A DNA stretch of 8,427 bases, taken from Fimbriimonadaceae bacterium (GTDB lineage: Bacteria; Armatimonadota; Fimbriimonadia; Fimbriimonadales; Fimbriimonadaceae). The stretch spans positions 1-8,427 of the forward strand of contig JACMJO010000511.1 of the NCBI GenBank assembly GCA_014380605.1. Reading direction: 5' to 3'. The notes below the pieces were generated by a model. The model was not told where the DNA came from. It did not search any database and saw only the letters and a list, made by a program, of their open reading frames with translations. The translations under genes were made by a program, and so were the position numbers. Positions 1-6,464 of the stretch are shown one piece after another (position 1 is the stretch's first letter; the number at the start of each line of letters is the position of its first letter).

Positions 1-1650
1 CGCCTTGGCGATCACCTCGGATACTACTGCGGACGAGTGTGGGTGAGCCCCCATGACCCCAATGAGGTTGTGACTTCGGGTGTGTTGCTGCTTCGAAGCA
101 AGGACGGGGGAAGAACCTTTACCGAGACCGCCGACACTGCCCACTCGGATCATCACGCCTATTGGTTCGATCCCTCAAACCCTGCAAGGCAGTTCAATGG
201 CAACGATGGTGGAATGTACGCGACTGGCAATGGTGGCGATAATTGGCGACATTGGAATAACCTTGCGGTGGGCCAATTCACGACCATTGCGGTGGACAAC
301 AAGACGCCCTACAACATCTATGGTGGCCTTCAGGACAACGGGACGATGAAGGGACCCGCGACTCGGGGTTTCCGAAGTGGCTGGACTTCTATTGGTGGAG
401 GTGATGGAAGCGCGATCGCGGTCGATCCTCGAGACGGGGGCGATCTTGTGTACATTGCATCCCAGTTCGGTTCGCATAGCGCGCTGAATCAGAAGACGAA
501 TGAAAGATGGAGTGCAAGGGCGCAGGGGCAAAGGCTACGCTACAACTGGATCTCCCCGTTAATCGTGTCGTCGCATCATCCCGATATCGTCTATCTTGGG
601 TCTCAAAAAGTACACAGATCGATGAACTCGGCCCGTGGTTACACGGATATTTCCGACGACATCACTCGGAATGTTCCGAACGGCGACGTTCCCCACTCGA
701 CGATCAAAGACCTCAGCGAAAGCCCATTGCAGTTCGGACTCCTTTACGCTGGTTGCGACGACGGGAGCGTGAAGATGACACCCGATGGCGGGTTCCAGTG
801 GATCGACATCTCCACTCCGCAACCTAAGAAGTGGGTGAGTCGGATTGTGGCGAGTAAGTGGGATAAGCCAACCGTCTATTGCGCCCAGAGCGGTTATCGC
901 GAAGACGACTTCAGCGCCTACCTCTGGAAATCCACCGACTTCGGCAAGACCTGGAAGTCGATCGTGGGCAACCTTCCCGCCGAGACCATCAACGTCATCC
1001 GGGAAGATCCAGCCAGAAAGGACGTTCTCTACGTCGGCACCGACCTTGGCGTCTACGTCAGTTTCGATGGTGGCACGGCGTGGGAAACCCTGCACGGCGG
1101 ACTCATGACCACGCCCGTTCACGACCTGGTGGTCCAACCTCGGGAGAACGAGCTCGTGATCGCCTCGCATGCTCGGAGCGTCTGGGTATTGCCACTGGCA
1201 TTAGTGCATGAATTGACTCCAGAACTTAGATCAACCGATCTTAAGCTTTGGCCGCTTGTCGAGATGAGACGGTCGCGCACCTGGGGCTACAACTATGCGG
1301 GTGGAGAGTGGAGCTCCACCGACCAGAACGTGCCTCCGCTCAAAATCACCTTCTGGACCAAAACTGCGGGCCCAACCACGATTCGAATCAAAGACGCTAA
1401 GGGGGCGATCGTGAAGGAGATGAAGGTTACGGCGCTGAAAGGCTACAACTTTGCCGATTTCAGTCTCCTCTTAACTCCCGGCAAGCCAGGAACCGCCCTG
1501 ATTACCAAACCCAAGACGGGGGCAGAAGCGGTGAAAGACCCGTACGAGTCAGAGCGGCCGAAGTTCTTGGAAGCGGGCGACTACACGGTTGAGATCGAGG
1601 TTGGCGGCAAGACCACGGGTGGGAGTTGGAAGCTGACACAGGGAACGTAG
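1..1650 (+). CDS. VPS10/sortilin-like BNR-repeat beta-propeller protein, 5' end missing
   Basis: The frame is open from base 1, and the first 12 codons (reading GDHLGYYCGR near the edge) continue the family sequence upstream of the GTG at 37. The gene therefore starts outside the window; 549 residues are visible. Asp-box/BNR motifs appear as SKDGGRTF, TPDGGFQW, STDFGKTW and SFDGGTAW, about where blades of a sortilin-type propeller would close. The stretch around bases 139-345 (DHHAYWFDP, GNDGGMY, then PYNIYGGLQDNGT) is the typical signature of bacterial proteins annotated as glycosyl hydrolase BNR-repeat or VPS10-domain proteins. Near base 1170 the usual THGRSxW appears as SHARSVW. The last 120 or so residues look like a beta-rich C-terminal domain ending in AGDYTVEIEVGGK. 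Family members are usually exported, but the signal peptide would lie outside the window. Enzymatic activity is unproven for this family; the substrate is unknown. The next gene begins 6 nt after the stop. Confidence 0.85.
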   Translation, partial: RLGDHLGYYCGRVWVSPHDPNEVVTSGVLLLRSKDGGRTFTETADTAHSDHHAYWFDPSNPARQFNGNDGGMYATGNGGDNWRHWNNLAVGQFTTIAVDNKTPYNIYGGLQDNGTMKGPATRGFRSGWTSIGGGDGSAIAVDPRDGGDLVYIASQFGSHSALNQKTNERWSARAQGQRLRYNWISPLIVSSHHPDIVYLGSQKVHRSMNSARGYTDISDDITRNVPNGDVPHSTIKDLSESPLQFGLLYAGCDDGSVKMTPDGGFQWIDISTPQPKKWVSRIVASKWDKPTVYCAQSGYREDDFSAYLWKSTDFGKTWKSIVGNLPAETINVIREDPARKDVLYVGTDLGVYVSFDGGTAWETLHGGLMTTPVHDLVVQPRENELVIASHARSVWVLPLALVHELTPELRSTDLKLWPLVEMRRSRTWGYNYAGGEWSSTDQNVPPLKITFWTKTAGPTTIRIKDAKGAIVKEMKVTALKGYNFADFSLLLTPGKPGTALITKPKTGAEAVKDPYESERPKFLEAGDYTVEIEVGGKTTGGSWKLTQGT

Positions 1651-1656
1651 ATTGGT

Positions 1657-2265
1657 GTGAAAAGCCGGGTTTGGAGTGTGTTAGTGATCTTGCTTGGCTG
1701 CCTCTGTTTGGCGGCCGAGTTCGGAATTAGCTTTCATTGCTCATTCAAGGGAATTGGCGAACCTATGCCGTGGCGCAGTTACTTTGAGTTTGGCGTTGTT
1801 GAGTTAGTCAGATGTGTCGAGTTTGGCCTCTTCGTATTTGTGCCCATTATCTCAGGCGTGGTCCTAATCGCCTACCACCACGGGTTTGCTGATTCTTGGC
1901 GATCTGCGTGCAAGATCGTGTTTGCTTTCCTGGTTCCCGTCCTGATATGGAGCGTAGCGACTCTTTGCTTAGGGGCGGGGAGCGATACCCAAGGACCAGG
2001 CGAAAAGCCACCGCCATGGCTCACCCAACCACTCATTCAGGTTGTAGGTTGGTGGTGGTGGATACTCGTCTTTGTTAGCGTCGGGTTTTGGTGGCTTAGC
2101 AGGGATATGAAGCGAGCGGTTGGACATGGAATCCCGCTGGCTTTCTGGAAAGTGTATGAGACCCCAGAAACTTTGAAGAAGTTTGTCTGGCTTGCTTGCT
2201 CTTGGTCGATCCCATTTGTTTGGATCGTGTTGAAGTTCTTGACCCCTACGGCGCCACCGCAATGA
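1657..2265 (+). CDS. Five-TM hypothetical membrane protein, paralog of the next gene
   Basis: I do not recognise this 202-residue protein. Hydrophobic segments lie near residues 5-27, 55-75, 86-107, 124-147 and 175-196, so it is an integral membrane protein. It has a four-tryptophan run at W132-W135 and a further F-W-W at 144-146. E35-P36, V93-P94-x3-W98 and W121-x3-P125-L126-I127 recur at the same residue numbers in the downstream protein, so the two are tandem paralogs. This copy has an extra C-terminal segment of about 35 residues carrying the fifth helix. The start is GTG at 1657, in the same frame as the preceding gene and two codons past its stop. AGGGAA at 1640-1645 is only a weak ribosome-site candidate. 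The stop TGA overlaps the next ATG. Base composition looks more T-rich than in the flanking genes. Function is unknown. Confidence 0.75.
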   Translation: MKSRVWSVLVILLGCLCLAAEFGISFHCSFKGIGEPMPWRSYFEFGVVELVRCVEFGLFVFVPIISGVVLIAYHHGFADSWRSACKIVFAFLVPVLIWSVATLCLGAGSDTQGPGEKPPPWLTQPLIQVVGWWWWILVFVSVGFWWLSRDMKRAVGHGIPLAFWKVYETPETLKKFVWLACSWSIPFVWIVLKFLTPTAPPQ

Positions 2266-2762
2266 GTTTCAATACTCGACGATGGCTATTGCTCGTTGTA
2301 GGCTTTGTCGCCCTATGGATTGAATCGGCCTACTGCTTCGGAGCCGTGTTTGGCGGCTTCGACGAACCCTTTCCAACCGTTGAGGACTACTTCCGTGCCG
2401 TGGGGTCAACATCTATCGCGGGAACCTGCATTTGGTTTTTCCTTTTGTCTGGACTCGCGGTGATCCACTATCTGTTGATCCTGTGCCAGCGACGACCTCG
2501 GTGGGATGAACTCGCCAGAACGGCGATACTGATGTTCGTGCCGACGGTTGTCTGGGCAACGATTCGGACTCTCAGTGAGGCGAATAGTGCGTACTTGAGC
2601 TTGATGACCCCTGCGCCAGCGTGGATGGACCACCCGCTCATCCACTTCTTCGGCAGCGAATGGATACTGCTGATCCTGTTTGTAACTTGTCTCGCGCACT
2701 GGGCTTGGCAACTGACGGCGGCTCTTAAGACAACCCGAGTGCCCAAAGAGCTTGCTAGTTAG
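2262..2762 (+). CDS. Four-TM hypothetical membrane protein, paralog of the preceding gene
   Basis: This is a 166-residue membrane protein of unknown function. The chosen ATG at 2262 overlaps the preceding stop (ATGA), typical of translational coupling. The frame is open further upstream, but that part lies inside the preceding gene and reads as non-hydrophobic shadow sequence. Hydrophobic segments lie near residues 8-29, 50-74, 86-104 and 125-149. The conserved positions shared with its neighbour are E35-P36, P38, V93-P94-x3-W98, P119, W121-x3-P125-L126-I127 and G131, an almost gapless colinear match. It lacks the neighbour's last helix, so the two C-termini probably face opposite sides of the membrane. 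The pair may act as a heteromer, but that is inference. A TerC-family gene starts 44 nt downstream on the same strand. Confidence 0.75.
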   Translation: MSFNTRRWLLLVVGFVALWIESAYCFGAVFGGFDEPFPTVEDYFRAVGSTSIAGTCIWFFLLSGLAVIHYLLILCQRRPRWDELARTAILMFVPTVVWATIRTLSEANSAYLSLMTPAPAWMDHPLIHFFGSEWILLILFVTCLAHWAWQLTAALKTTRVPKELAS

Positions 2763-2806
2763 TCCCGCAACCCCGGGTACAACTAGCGCGTTTGGAATAA
2801 AGGTCT

Positions 2807-3613
2807 ATGTTCTCTTGGTTATCAGATCCTAACGCGTGGGTTGCGTTGCTCACCTTGTTGGTTCTCGAGATCGTTCTCGGGATCGACAACATAATTTTCA
2901 TCTCGATCCTTTCGAACAAACTGCCTGAGAGTCAGCAAGCTAAAGCTCGACAAATCGGCTTGTTGCTGGCACTGGTGACAAGAATTCTCTTGTTGCTGTC
3001 CATCAACTGGGTGAAGAACGCCGTCGATCCGGTTTTCACGCTGCCATTCCCCGCAATTCCACCCGATGCAACCGCGGAAACGATCAAGAGTTTGAACGAG
3101 ATCAGGGGCATCTCTTGGCGCGACATCATCCTTGGCGGCGGTGGACTATTCCTCATCTGGAAGTCGGTCAAAGAGATCCACGGGAAGCTTGAGGGCGAAG
3201 AAGGACATGGCGAAACCAAAGGCGCGGTCACGATGGCGGGAGTCCTAATCCAGATCATGATCCTAGACGTGGTGTTCTCTCTAGACTCTGTCATCACTGC
3301 GGTGGGAATGGTTGATCAAGTGGGCGTGATGATTACGGCGGTAGTGCTGGCAGTTGCCTTCATGCTTGTCTTTGCGGGCTCCATCTCCAAGTTTGTGGAG
3401 CGTCACCCAACTGTGAAGATGTTGGCGTTATCGTTCCTGGTTTTGATCGGAGTGAACCTTGTGGCCGAAGCGGGTGGCCAGCACATTCCCAAGGGCTACA
3501 CATATTTCGCGATGGCGTTCGCGGTCTTGGTGGAGATGCTGAACATCAAGCTAAGAAAGAGCTCGGACAAGCCCGTCAAGCTAAGAGAACCATTTATCGA
3601 AGAAGGGCAATAA
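2807..3613 (+). CDS. TerC family integral membrane protein (YgdQ/UPF0053-like)
   Basis: This 268-residue protein belongs to the TerC family, whose members handle metal ions at the cytoplasmic membrane. Known relatives include E. coli Alx, which exports manganese, and Bacillus TerC proteins that supply manganese to secreted enzymes. The start (SDPNAWVALLTLLVLEIVLG), the IDNIIF motif, LFLIWKSVKEIH (115-126), the EGEE loop (129-132), LDVVFSLDSVITAVG (153-167) and FVERHPTVKMLALSFLVL (196-213) match the E. coli YgdQ pattern closely. Candidate metal-site acids are E21, D27, D154 and D160 within membrane segments. A proline-rich loop at about residues 78-100 makes it longer than the roughly 237-residue YgdQ. 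It has no CBS or CorC domain. The ATG at 2807 is preceded by a close AAAGG at 2799-2803. The gene converges with the aldo/keto reductase gene 5 nt away. Its exact substrate cannot be read from sequence. Confidence 0.9.
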   Translation: MFSWLSDPNAWVALLTLLVLEIVLGIDNIIFISILSNKLPESQQAKARQIGLLLALVTRILLLLSINWVKNAVDPVFTLPFPAIPPDATAETIKSLNEIRGISWRDIILGGGGLFLIWKSVKEIHGKLEGEEGHGETKGAVTMAGVLIQIMILDVVFSLDSVITAVGMVDQVGVMITAVVLAVAFMLVFAGSISKFVERHPTVKMLALSFLVLIGVNLVAEAGGQHIPKGYTYFAMAFAVLVEMLNIKLRKSSDKPVKLREPFIEEGQ

Positions 3614-3618
3614 AACTG

Positions 3619-4524
3619 TCAATTGAGCCCAACCCAATCGGGCTCACTGGCTTCTGTCCATCGCGCAAAAATCTCAGAAATCTCTTCTCCATCCAAGGGG
3701 CCATCGGCTACCGCTCTGGCGTTAGCGTCCCAACGGTGTGGCTTAGAGGTCCCCGCAATCGCCGTGCAAACGCCCGCCTGAGTGAGGGTAAAGCGCAATG
3801 CGAACCCCACCGACTCGCCAAGGCTCTCGCCAATAAACGGATAGGCTAGCTTCTGCAATCGATCAAAGTAAGGCTTGGCGTAGCCCGAGTCTGGCGGCTC
3901 TGGCCAGTTTCTCCATGCCACGTTGGCTACCGGTCGCTTGGCGATGACGCCTACACCATGATCCACACAGTAGGGAAGGAGCAGACTGATGGATTGCTGA
4001 TCGGCGATGTTGACCGAGGTCTGCAGTGAATCGAAGACTCCCAGTTCCAGGGCGAACCTTGCGGTTTCTCCATCCCCGCTGTAGCCGATGTACCGGGTCT
4101 TGCCTTGCTCTCGGGCCCGATGAAGGCGATCCACCACATCGCCCTGTTCCAGCACATCGCGGCCACAGCTATGGAGCTGAATGAGGTCTAAATAGTCAGT
4201 CTTGAGCCGTTTCAGGCTGTGGTCGATGGACTGGCTGATCTGATCGGGATGCCAATCCGGCAAACCTGTTTCCACCCCAAATGAGTGCCCGCACTTGGTG
4301 AAGAGGTAGTAATCCTTGCGCCGGTGCGACACAGCTTCCCCGATGAGCGACTCAGACTCCAGATAACACTCGGCAGTGTCGATGACATTCAGTCCGTTGT
4401 CCAGAGCGTGATTAAGCATCTGGGTCACCACCGCTTGATCGGTTCGCTCGTATCCGATCTCAGACGTGCCAATACCGAGCACGCTCACGTGCATGTCGGT
4501 CGTGCCAAACTGGCGGCGTTCCAT
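3619..4524 (-). CDS. Aldo/keto reductase family oxidoreductase
   Basis: This 301-residue cytoplasmic enzyme of the aldo/keto reductase superfamily should use NAD(P)H to reduce carbonyl compounds. The start, RRQFGTTDMHVSVLGIGTSEIG, gives the first strand and glycines of the TIM barrel. The catalytic tetrad is complete: D49 and Y54 (IDTAECY), K77 (TKCG) and H118 (LIQLHS). Later barrel elements include RYIGYSGD, SLQTSVNIAD, GVIAKRPVANVAWRNW and the cofactor-phosphate loop AIAGTSKPHRWDANARA. The family's common IPGxxxxxxxxxN pattern is altered to IAG with two basic residues, so NADPH use is plausible but not certain. The ATG at 4524 shares its A with the stop of the upstream ChaN-like gene (TAATG), which indicates translational re-initiation. 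The physiological substrate is unknown. The gene ends in TGA beside a hairpin at 3624-3646. Confidence 0.9.
   Translation of the reverse strand: MERRQFGTTDMHVSVLGIGTSEIGYERTDQAVVTQMLNHALDNGLNVIDTAECYLESESLIGEAVSHRRKDYYLFTKCGHSFGVETGLPDWHPDQISQSIDHSLKRLKTDYLDLIQLHSCGRDVLEQGDVVDRLHRAREQGKTRYIGYSGDGETARFALELGVFDSLQTSVNIADQQSISLLLPYCVDHGVGVIAKRPVANVAWRNWPEPPDSGYAKPYFDRLQKLAYPFIGESLGESVGFALRFTLTQAGVCTAIAGTSKPHRWDANARAVADGPLDGEEISEIFARWTEASEPDWVGLN
3624..3646. terminator. Hairpin in the end of the convergent TerC and aldo/keto reductase genes
   Basis: TGAGCCC (3624-3630) pairs with GGGCTCA (3640-3646) over 7 bp with a 9-nt loop. It lies within the last codons of the reductase. On the minus strand a TTTT run follows about 10 nt after the stem. 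On the plus strand no T-run follows. It may serve as a weak bidirectional terminator between genes only 5 nt apart. Confidence 0.35.
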
Positions 4525-5414
4525 TACTTTGCCCCTTCTGAAGTGATAAAGACGAAGTCGCCAATGCCTCGCGCCACCATCGAGGCTTCCTTTGCCTGAC
4601 TCATCACAACCGTGACTCCTCGCTTCTTGGTGCGCCTCTCGATTCGGTAGTTGATGCCTTGGCGATACATGATGTGCCCGGCTCCGGCGATCACCACAAA
4701 CACCGTCTTGTCATCGCCAAACCGCTCCATCCACTTGATCGCGGTGTCGGCCATCCCTTCATCCCAGAGGACTTGGGCGCTGTAGATGTTGTCGCCCTGC
4801 GGACCGGTCATGGGATGCCCACCCATGAGGCCGTTGAAGACCATTTTGTGAGCGCCGTTCCCAAGGAAAATCTCCTTGGGCAGTTGAAGTTTCTGCTCGG
4901 TTGTTAGCCCCGCAAGGCCCTTTCGACCAACTTGTCGAACCCAGTCGCGTGGGACGTTGAGCGCCACCATCGGCAGTTTGCTTTCCTTTGCGGCTAGGAA
5001 CACGGGTCGATAGAACTCGAATGGAAATCCCCACTGGGTTTTCCATTCGCTCTTTTCCAGGAACTCCTCCTCGCCCAGCCCACCGCCCGACCACTGGTCG
5101 AGCCAATCCTGCTTGGGCCGGGTGTACATCTCAAGCCCGATAACGACTCGTCTGCCGCGAGCCACCAGAGCCTTGATGACGTCGGCCTGGAGTTGCTGGT
5201 GGGGTTTGGTCGCGTGGTTTTCGCCTAGGAACACATAAGGCTGGCCATCTGCCGCCTTTGCGATATCTTCCGCGGTCGAAGGTTTGCCATCCCGCGCTGA
5301 TGTAAGTTGATTGAGTTCCGCCCGAATTTCCATTCGGGGCCCAATTGGCAAGCGCATTGGATCGACCGGCGTCGTCTGTTGATTAAAGACAATGAAAGCG
5401 GCAAGCGCGGACAT
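4524..5414 (-). CDS. ChaN-like haem-binding/Tiki superfamily protein (DUF399)
   Basis: This 296-residue protein belongs to the ChaN/PhuW family (Pfam Cofac_haem_bdg), related to Tiki and erythromycin-esterase-like folds. Campylobacter ChaN binds haem and is thought to act in iron uptake. Family marks are YVFLGENH (60-67) followed by QQLQ, VIGLEMY (91-97), WGFPFEFYRPVF (128-139), ALNVPRDWVRQV (151-162), YSAQVLWDEGMA (211-222) and IAGAGHIMYRQGINYRIERR (242-261). The conserved G-E-x-H and G-x-G-H-x-x-Y-x-x-G-I-x-x-R patterns carry the presumed catalytic or ligand residues. Many relatives are lipoproteins, but this N-terminus (MSALAAFIVFNQQ) has only a very short hydrophobic run and no lipobox cysteine, so its location is unclear. 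ATG at 5414 is the first start after an in-frame TAG. There is no Shine-Dalgarno; TAGAAT lies 6 nt upstream of the start. The aldo/keto reductase follows in the same unit. Confidence 0.85.
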   Translation of the reverse strand: MSALAAFIVFNQQTTPVDPMRLPIGPRMEIRAELNQLTSARDGKPSTAEDIAKAADGQPYVFLGENHATKPHQQLQADVIKALVARGRRVVIGLEMYTRPKQDWLDQWSGGGLGEEEFLEKSEWKTQWGFPFEFYRPVFLAAKESKLPMVALNVPRDWVRQVGRKGLAGLTTEQKLQLPKEIFLGNGAHKMVFNGLMGGHPMTGPQGDNIYSAQVLWDEGMADTAIKWMERFGDDKTVFVVIAGAGHIMYRQGINYRIERRTKKRGVTVVMSQAKEASMVARGIGDFVFITSEGAK

Positions 5415-5420
5415 GGCTCG

Positions 5421-5426
5421 ATTCTA
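5421..5426 (-). promoter_or_regulatory. Candidate -10 hexamer for the ChaN-like gene
   Basis: On the minus strand TAGAAT ends 6 nt before the ATG at 5414. With normal -10 to start-site spacing, transcription would begin at or next to the A of the start codon, giving a leaderless mRNA. No good -35 box is seen 16-18 bp upstream, so this rests on position and the lack of any ribosome site. Confidence 0.35.
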
Positions 5427-5440
5427 CGCTCCCCAGCGGG

Positions 5441-5446
5441 TACATT
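5441..5446 (+). promoter_or_regulatory. Candidate -10 hexamer for the lipoprotein gene
   Basis: TACATT lies 8 nt before the ATG at 5455, and TCGATT, a poor -35 match, lies 17 bp further upstream at 5418-5423. The intergenic space between the two divergent start codons is only 40 bp, so both promoters must be packed into it or run into the opposite gene. No Shine-Dalgarno is visible before the ATG. Confidence 0.3.
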
Positions 5447-5454
5447 GCGCATCC

Positions 5455-5979
5455 ATGCGTGCCGTGTTGTTTCTTTGCGTTGTCGGAATCGTTGCGATCT
5501 CCGGGTGCGGAGACAAAAGGGCGAATGTTGCCAATGTTCCTGACGCGCCGACTCCGGCGGGAGAGATTTACGAGCAATTGAGGAGCGGAGTGTTTCAGAT
5601 CAACGCGGGACTGGATTCGATTGAAGCGGCCCTAGGGGAAGCAAAGAAAGCAAGTCCATCGACTTCGGCGGTTAAAGAGTCGCTCGCCGACATCCAGGCA
5701 TCCATCGATAGCGCTGGCGATGGCCTGGGGGAAGAAGCCGCTGAAGAGCCGCAGAAGGGCACCGATCTGCCGACTTTGGATGCCCGTCGAAAGAAGCTGA
5801 TCGACTTGGTGAACGACTCCCTTCACGATCTACGAGATGCACGAGGCATTGTCAATAGTTTGGCGGGTGAGAGTGGGCAAGGTCCGTTGGATGCTATAGG
5901 AATCAAGATCGATGTGGCCATGGACGACCTCAAGGGCGCCTTGGAAGCCTTGGGCGGGAAGGAAGCCGTCGAAGGATAA
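5455..5979 (+). CDS. Small hypothetical lipoprotein with helical body
   Basis: This 174-residue predicted lipoprotein has an N-terminus MRAVLFLCVVGIVAISGCGD: a charged start, a hydrophobic core and the lipobox ISGC, so C18 should be lipidated after cleavage by signal peptidase II. The ATG at 5455 was chosen because it places this signal at the N-terminus; the longer open frame from 5392 would bury it behind 21 residues overlapping the divergent gene. After a Pro-rich linker (DAPTPAGE) the mature part is acidic and mostly helix-forming, with repeated spaced hydrophobics (IYEQLRSGVFQINAGLDSIEAAL, SLADIQASIDSAGDGL, LIDLVNDSLHDLRDA), suggesting a helical bundle or coiled coil. I know no family for it. 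It converges on a tRNA gene and ends 2 nt before an inverted-repeat element. Confidence 0.75.
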   Translation: MRAVLFLCVVGIVAISGCGDKRANVANVPDAPTPAGEIYEQLRSGVFQINAGLDSIEAALGEAKKASPSTSAVKESLADIQASIDSAGDGLGEEAAEEPQKGTDLPTLDARRKKLIDLVNDSLHDLRDARGIVNSLAGESGQGPLDAIGIKIDVAMDDLKGALEALGGKEAVEG

Positions 5980-5981
5980 CC

Positions 5982-6123
5982 CCTGGGATCGCCGAATTCA
6001 TTCGGCAAGCAGGATTGTAACAGTCGCCACCTTGGATTGGGTCATGCCTGCGGCCACCTGAGATTTATTCCCAAATCGGGAGGTCGCCAAACCTTTCCGC
6101 CGAATGAATTCGGCGATCCCAGG
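5982..6123. repeat. 142-bp element with perfect 25-bp inverted terminal repeats
   Basis: Bases 5982-6006 and 6099-6123 are exact reverse complements over 25 bp, separated by 92 bp. Neither the next outer nor the next inner base pair continues the match. Inside each arm GCCGAAT and ATTCGGC form a 7-bp hairpin with a 2-nt loop, so either single arms or the whole element can fold. It fills the space between the lipoprotein stop (2 nt away) and the CCA end of the convergent tRNA-Leu gene (5 nt away). It carries no convincing coding sequence. It looks like a REP/BIME-type or MITE-type element, or a structured bidirectional terminator; there is no T-run after either hairpin and no obvious target-site duplication. 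Confidence 0.8.
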
Positions 6124-6128
6124 AAACT

Positions 6129-6214
6129 TGGTGCCGGGGGCGGGACTCGAACCCGCACGATCTCTCAATCAATGGTGTTTGAGACCACCGCGTCTACCAT
6201 TCCGCCACCCCGGC
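6129..6214 (-). tRNA. tRNA-Leu (anticodon CAA)
   Basis: Read on the minus strand, the gene begins GCCGGGGTGGCGGAATGG and its 7-bp acceptor stem pairs with CCCCGGC. A73 follows, then an encoded CCA at 6131-6129. The T arm is GCGGG-TTCGAGT-CCCGC. The anticodon stem GTGGT/ACCAT encloses the loop CTCAAAC, giving anticodon CAA, which reads UUG. The long variable region of about 15 nt (TGATTGAGAGATCGT) fits a class II leucine tRNA. Total length is 86 nt including CCA. A -10-like TATCAT lies on the minus strand at 6231-6226, 11 nt before the 5' end, without a clear -35. The gene points toward the convergent lipoprotein gene and the inverted-repeat element. Confidence 0.95.
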
Positions 6215-6222
6215 GCGGACTT

Positions 6223-6291
6223 GGGATGATACCCGCGTTAGGGATGATGGGGTTGATGGGGTGGTTGCATGCTTAGGATGATGGAGGTGAT
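6223..6291 (+). repeat. Degenerate GATGATGG / GATGGGG repeat tract
   Basis: GGGATGAT occurs at 6223-6230 and again at 6241-6248. GATGGGG occurs at 6246-6252 and 6255-6261, and AGGATGATGGAGG at 6275-6287. The tract is strongly G/T-biased. About 40 bp later, at 6328-6370, a C/T-biased stretch carries related motifs on the opposite strand (ATCACCC, CTTCATCCC). It looks like eroded minisatellite sequence. I see no gene in 6215-6475 beyond the tRNA upstream region, this tract and the palindrome below. Confidence 0.5.
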
Positions 6292-6376
6292 GAAATCTAA
6301 ACCTGCAGTCACCAACTACCTCTGCTGCCCCACCCTTTCTCCTCAATCACCCATTCATCTCTTCATCCCGAAGAAT

Positions 6377-6396
6377 GGTCTTAGAAAACTAAGACC
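6377..6396. other. Perfect 8-bp palindromic hairpin (GGTCTTAG-AAAA-CTAAGACC)
   Basis: The two 8-base arms are exact reverse complements around an AAAA loop. No T-run follows on either strand, so it is not a standard intrinsic terminator. It sits 80 bp before the start codon of the downstream lipoprotein gene and could be a regulator-binding operator or an mRNA leader hairpin. No decision between these is possible from sequence. Confidence 0.5.
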
Positions 6397-6464
6397 CTGC
6401 AAAACCCGGTTCTCCTCCCATCATGCAGGGGTCGGGTGGAATCAAGAGCCATCCGGCGCTCAAC

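Noticed and set aside
559..1170. Long open frame of 203 codons on the minus strand within the propeller gene
   Set aside because: It lies entirely antisense to a gene with clear BNR and sortilin motifs, and its translation shows no recognisable domain or signal.
2196..2261. Upstream extension of the second small membrane protein
   Set aside because: It overlaps the preceding gene by 70 bp and adds 22 non-hydrophobic residues. The ATGA overlap at 2262 and the paralog alignment from residue 1 favour the shorter form.
1969..2262. Minus-strand open frame opposite the first small membrane protein
   Set aside because: The plus strand encodes a coherent membrane protein with a matching paralog next door, while the minus-strand product has no recognisable features.
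2771..2780. ACCCCGGGT-like palindrome before the TerC gene as an operator or terminator
   Set aside because: It is only a few bases around CCCGGG, without a loop or T-run, and is expected by chance in this composition.
5392..5454. Upstream extension of the 5455 lipoprotein
   Set aside because: It would bury the signal peptide and lipobox and overlap the divergent ChaN-like gene.
6037..6276. Plus-strand open frame reading GGTRTRTISQS near 6135
   Set aside because: This is the well-known false translation of the antisense of a tRNA-Leu gene, fused to the inverted-repeat element.
6223..6370. Possible CRISPR array in the repeat-rich intergenic region
   Set aside because: The repeats are short, irregular and unevenly spaced, with no constant spacer length and no cas gene nearby.
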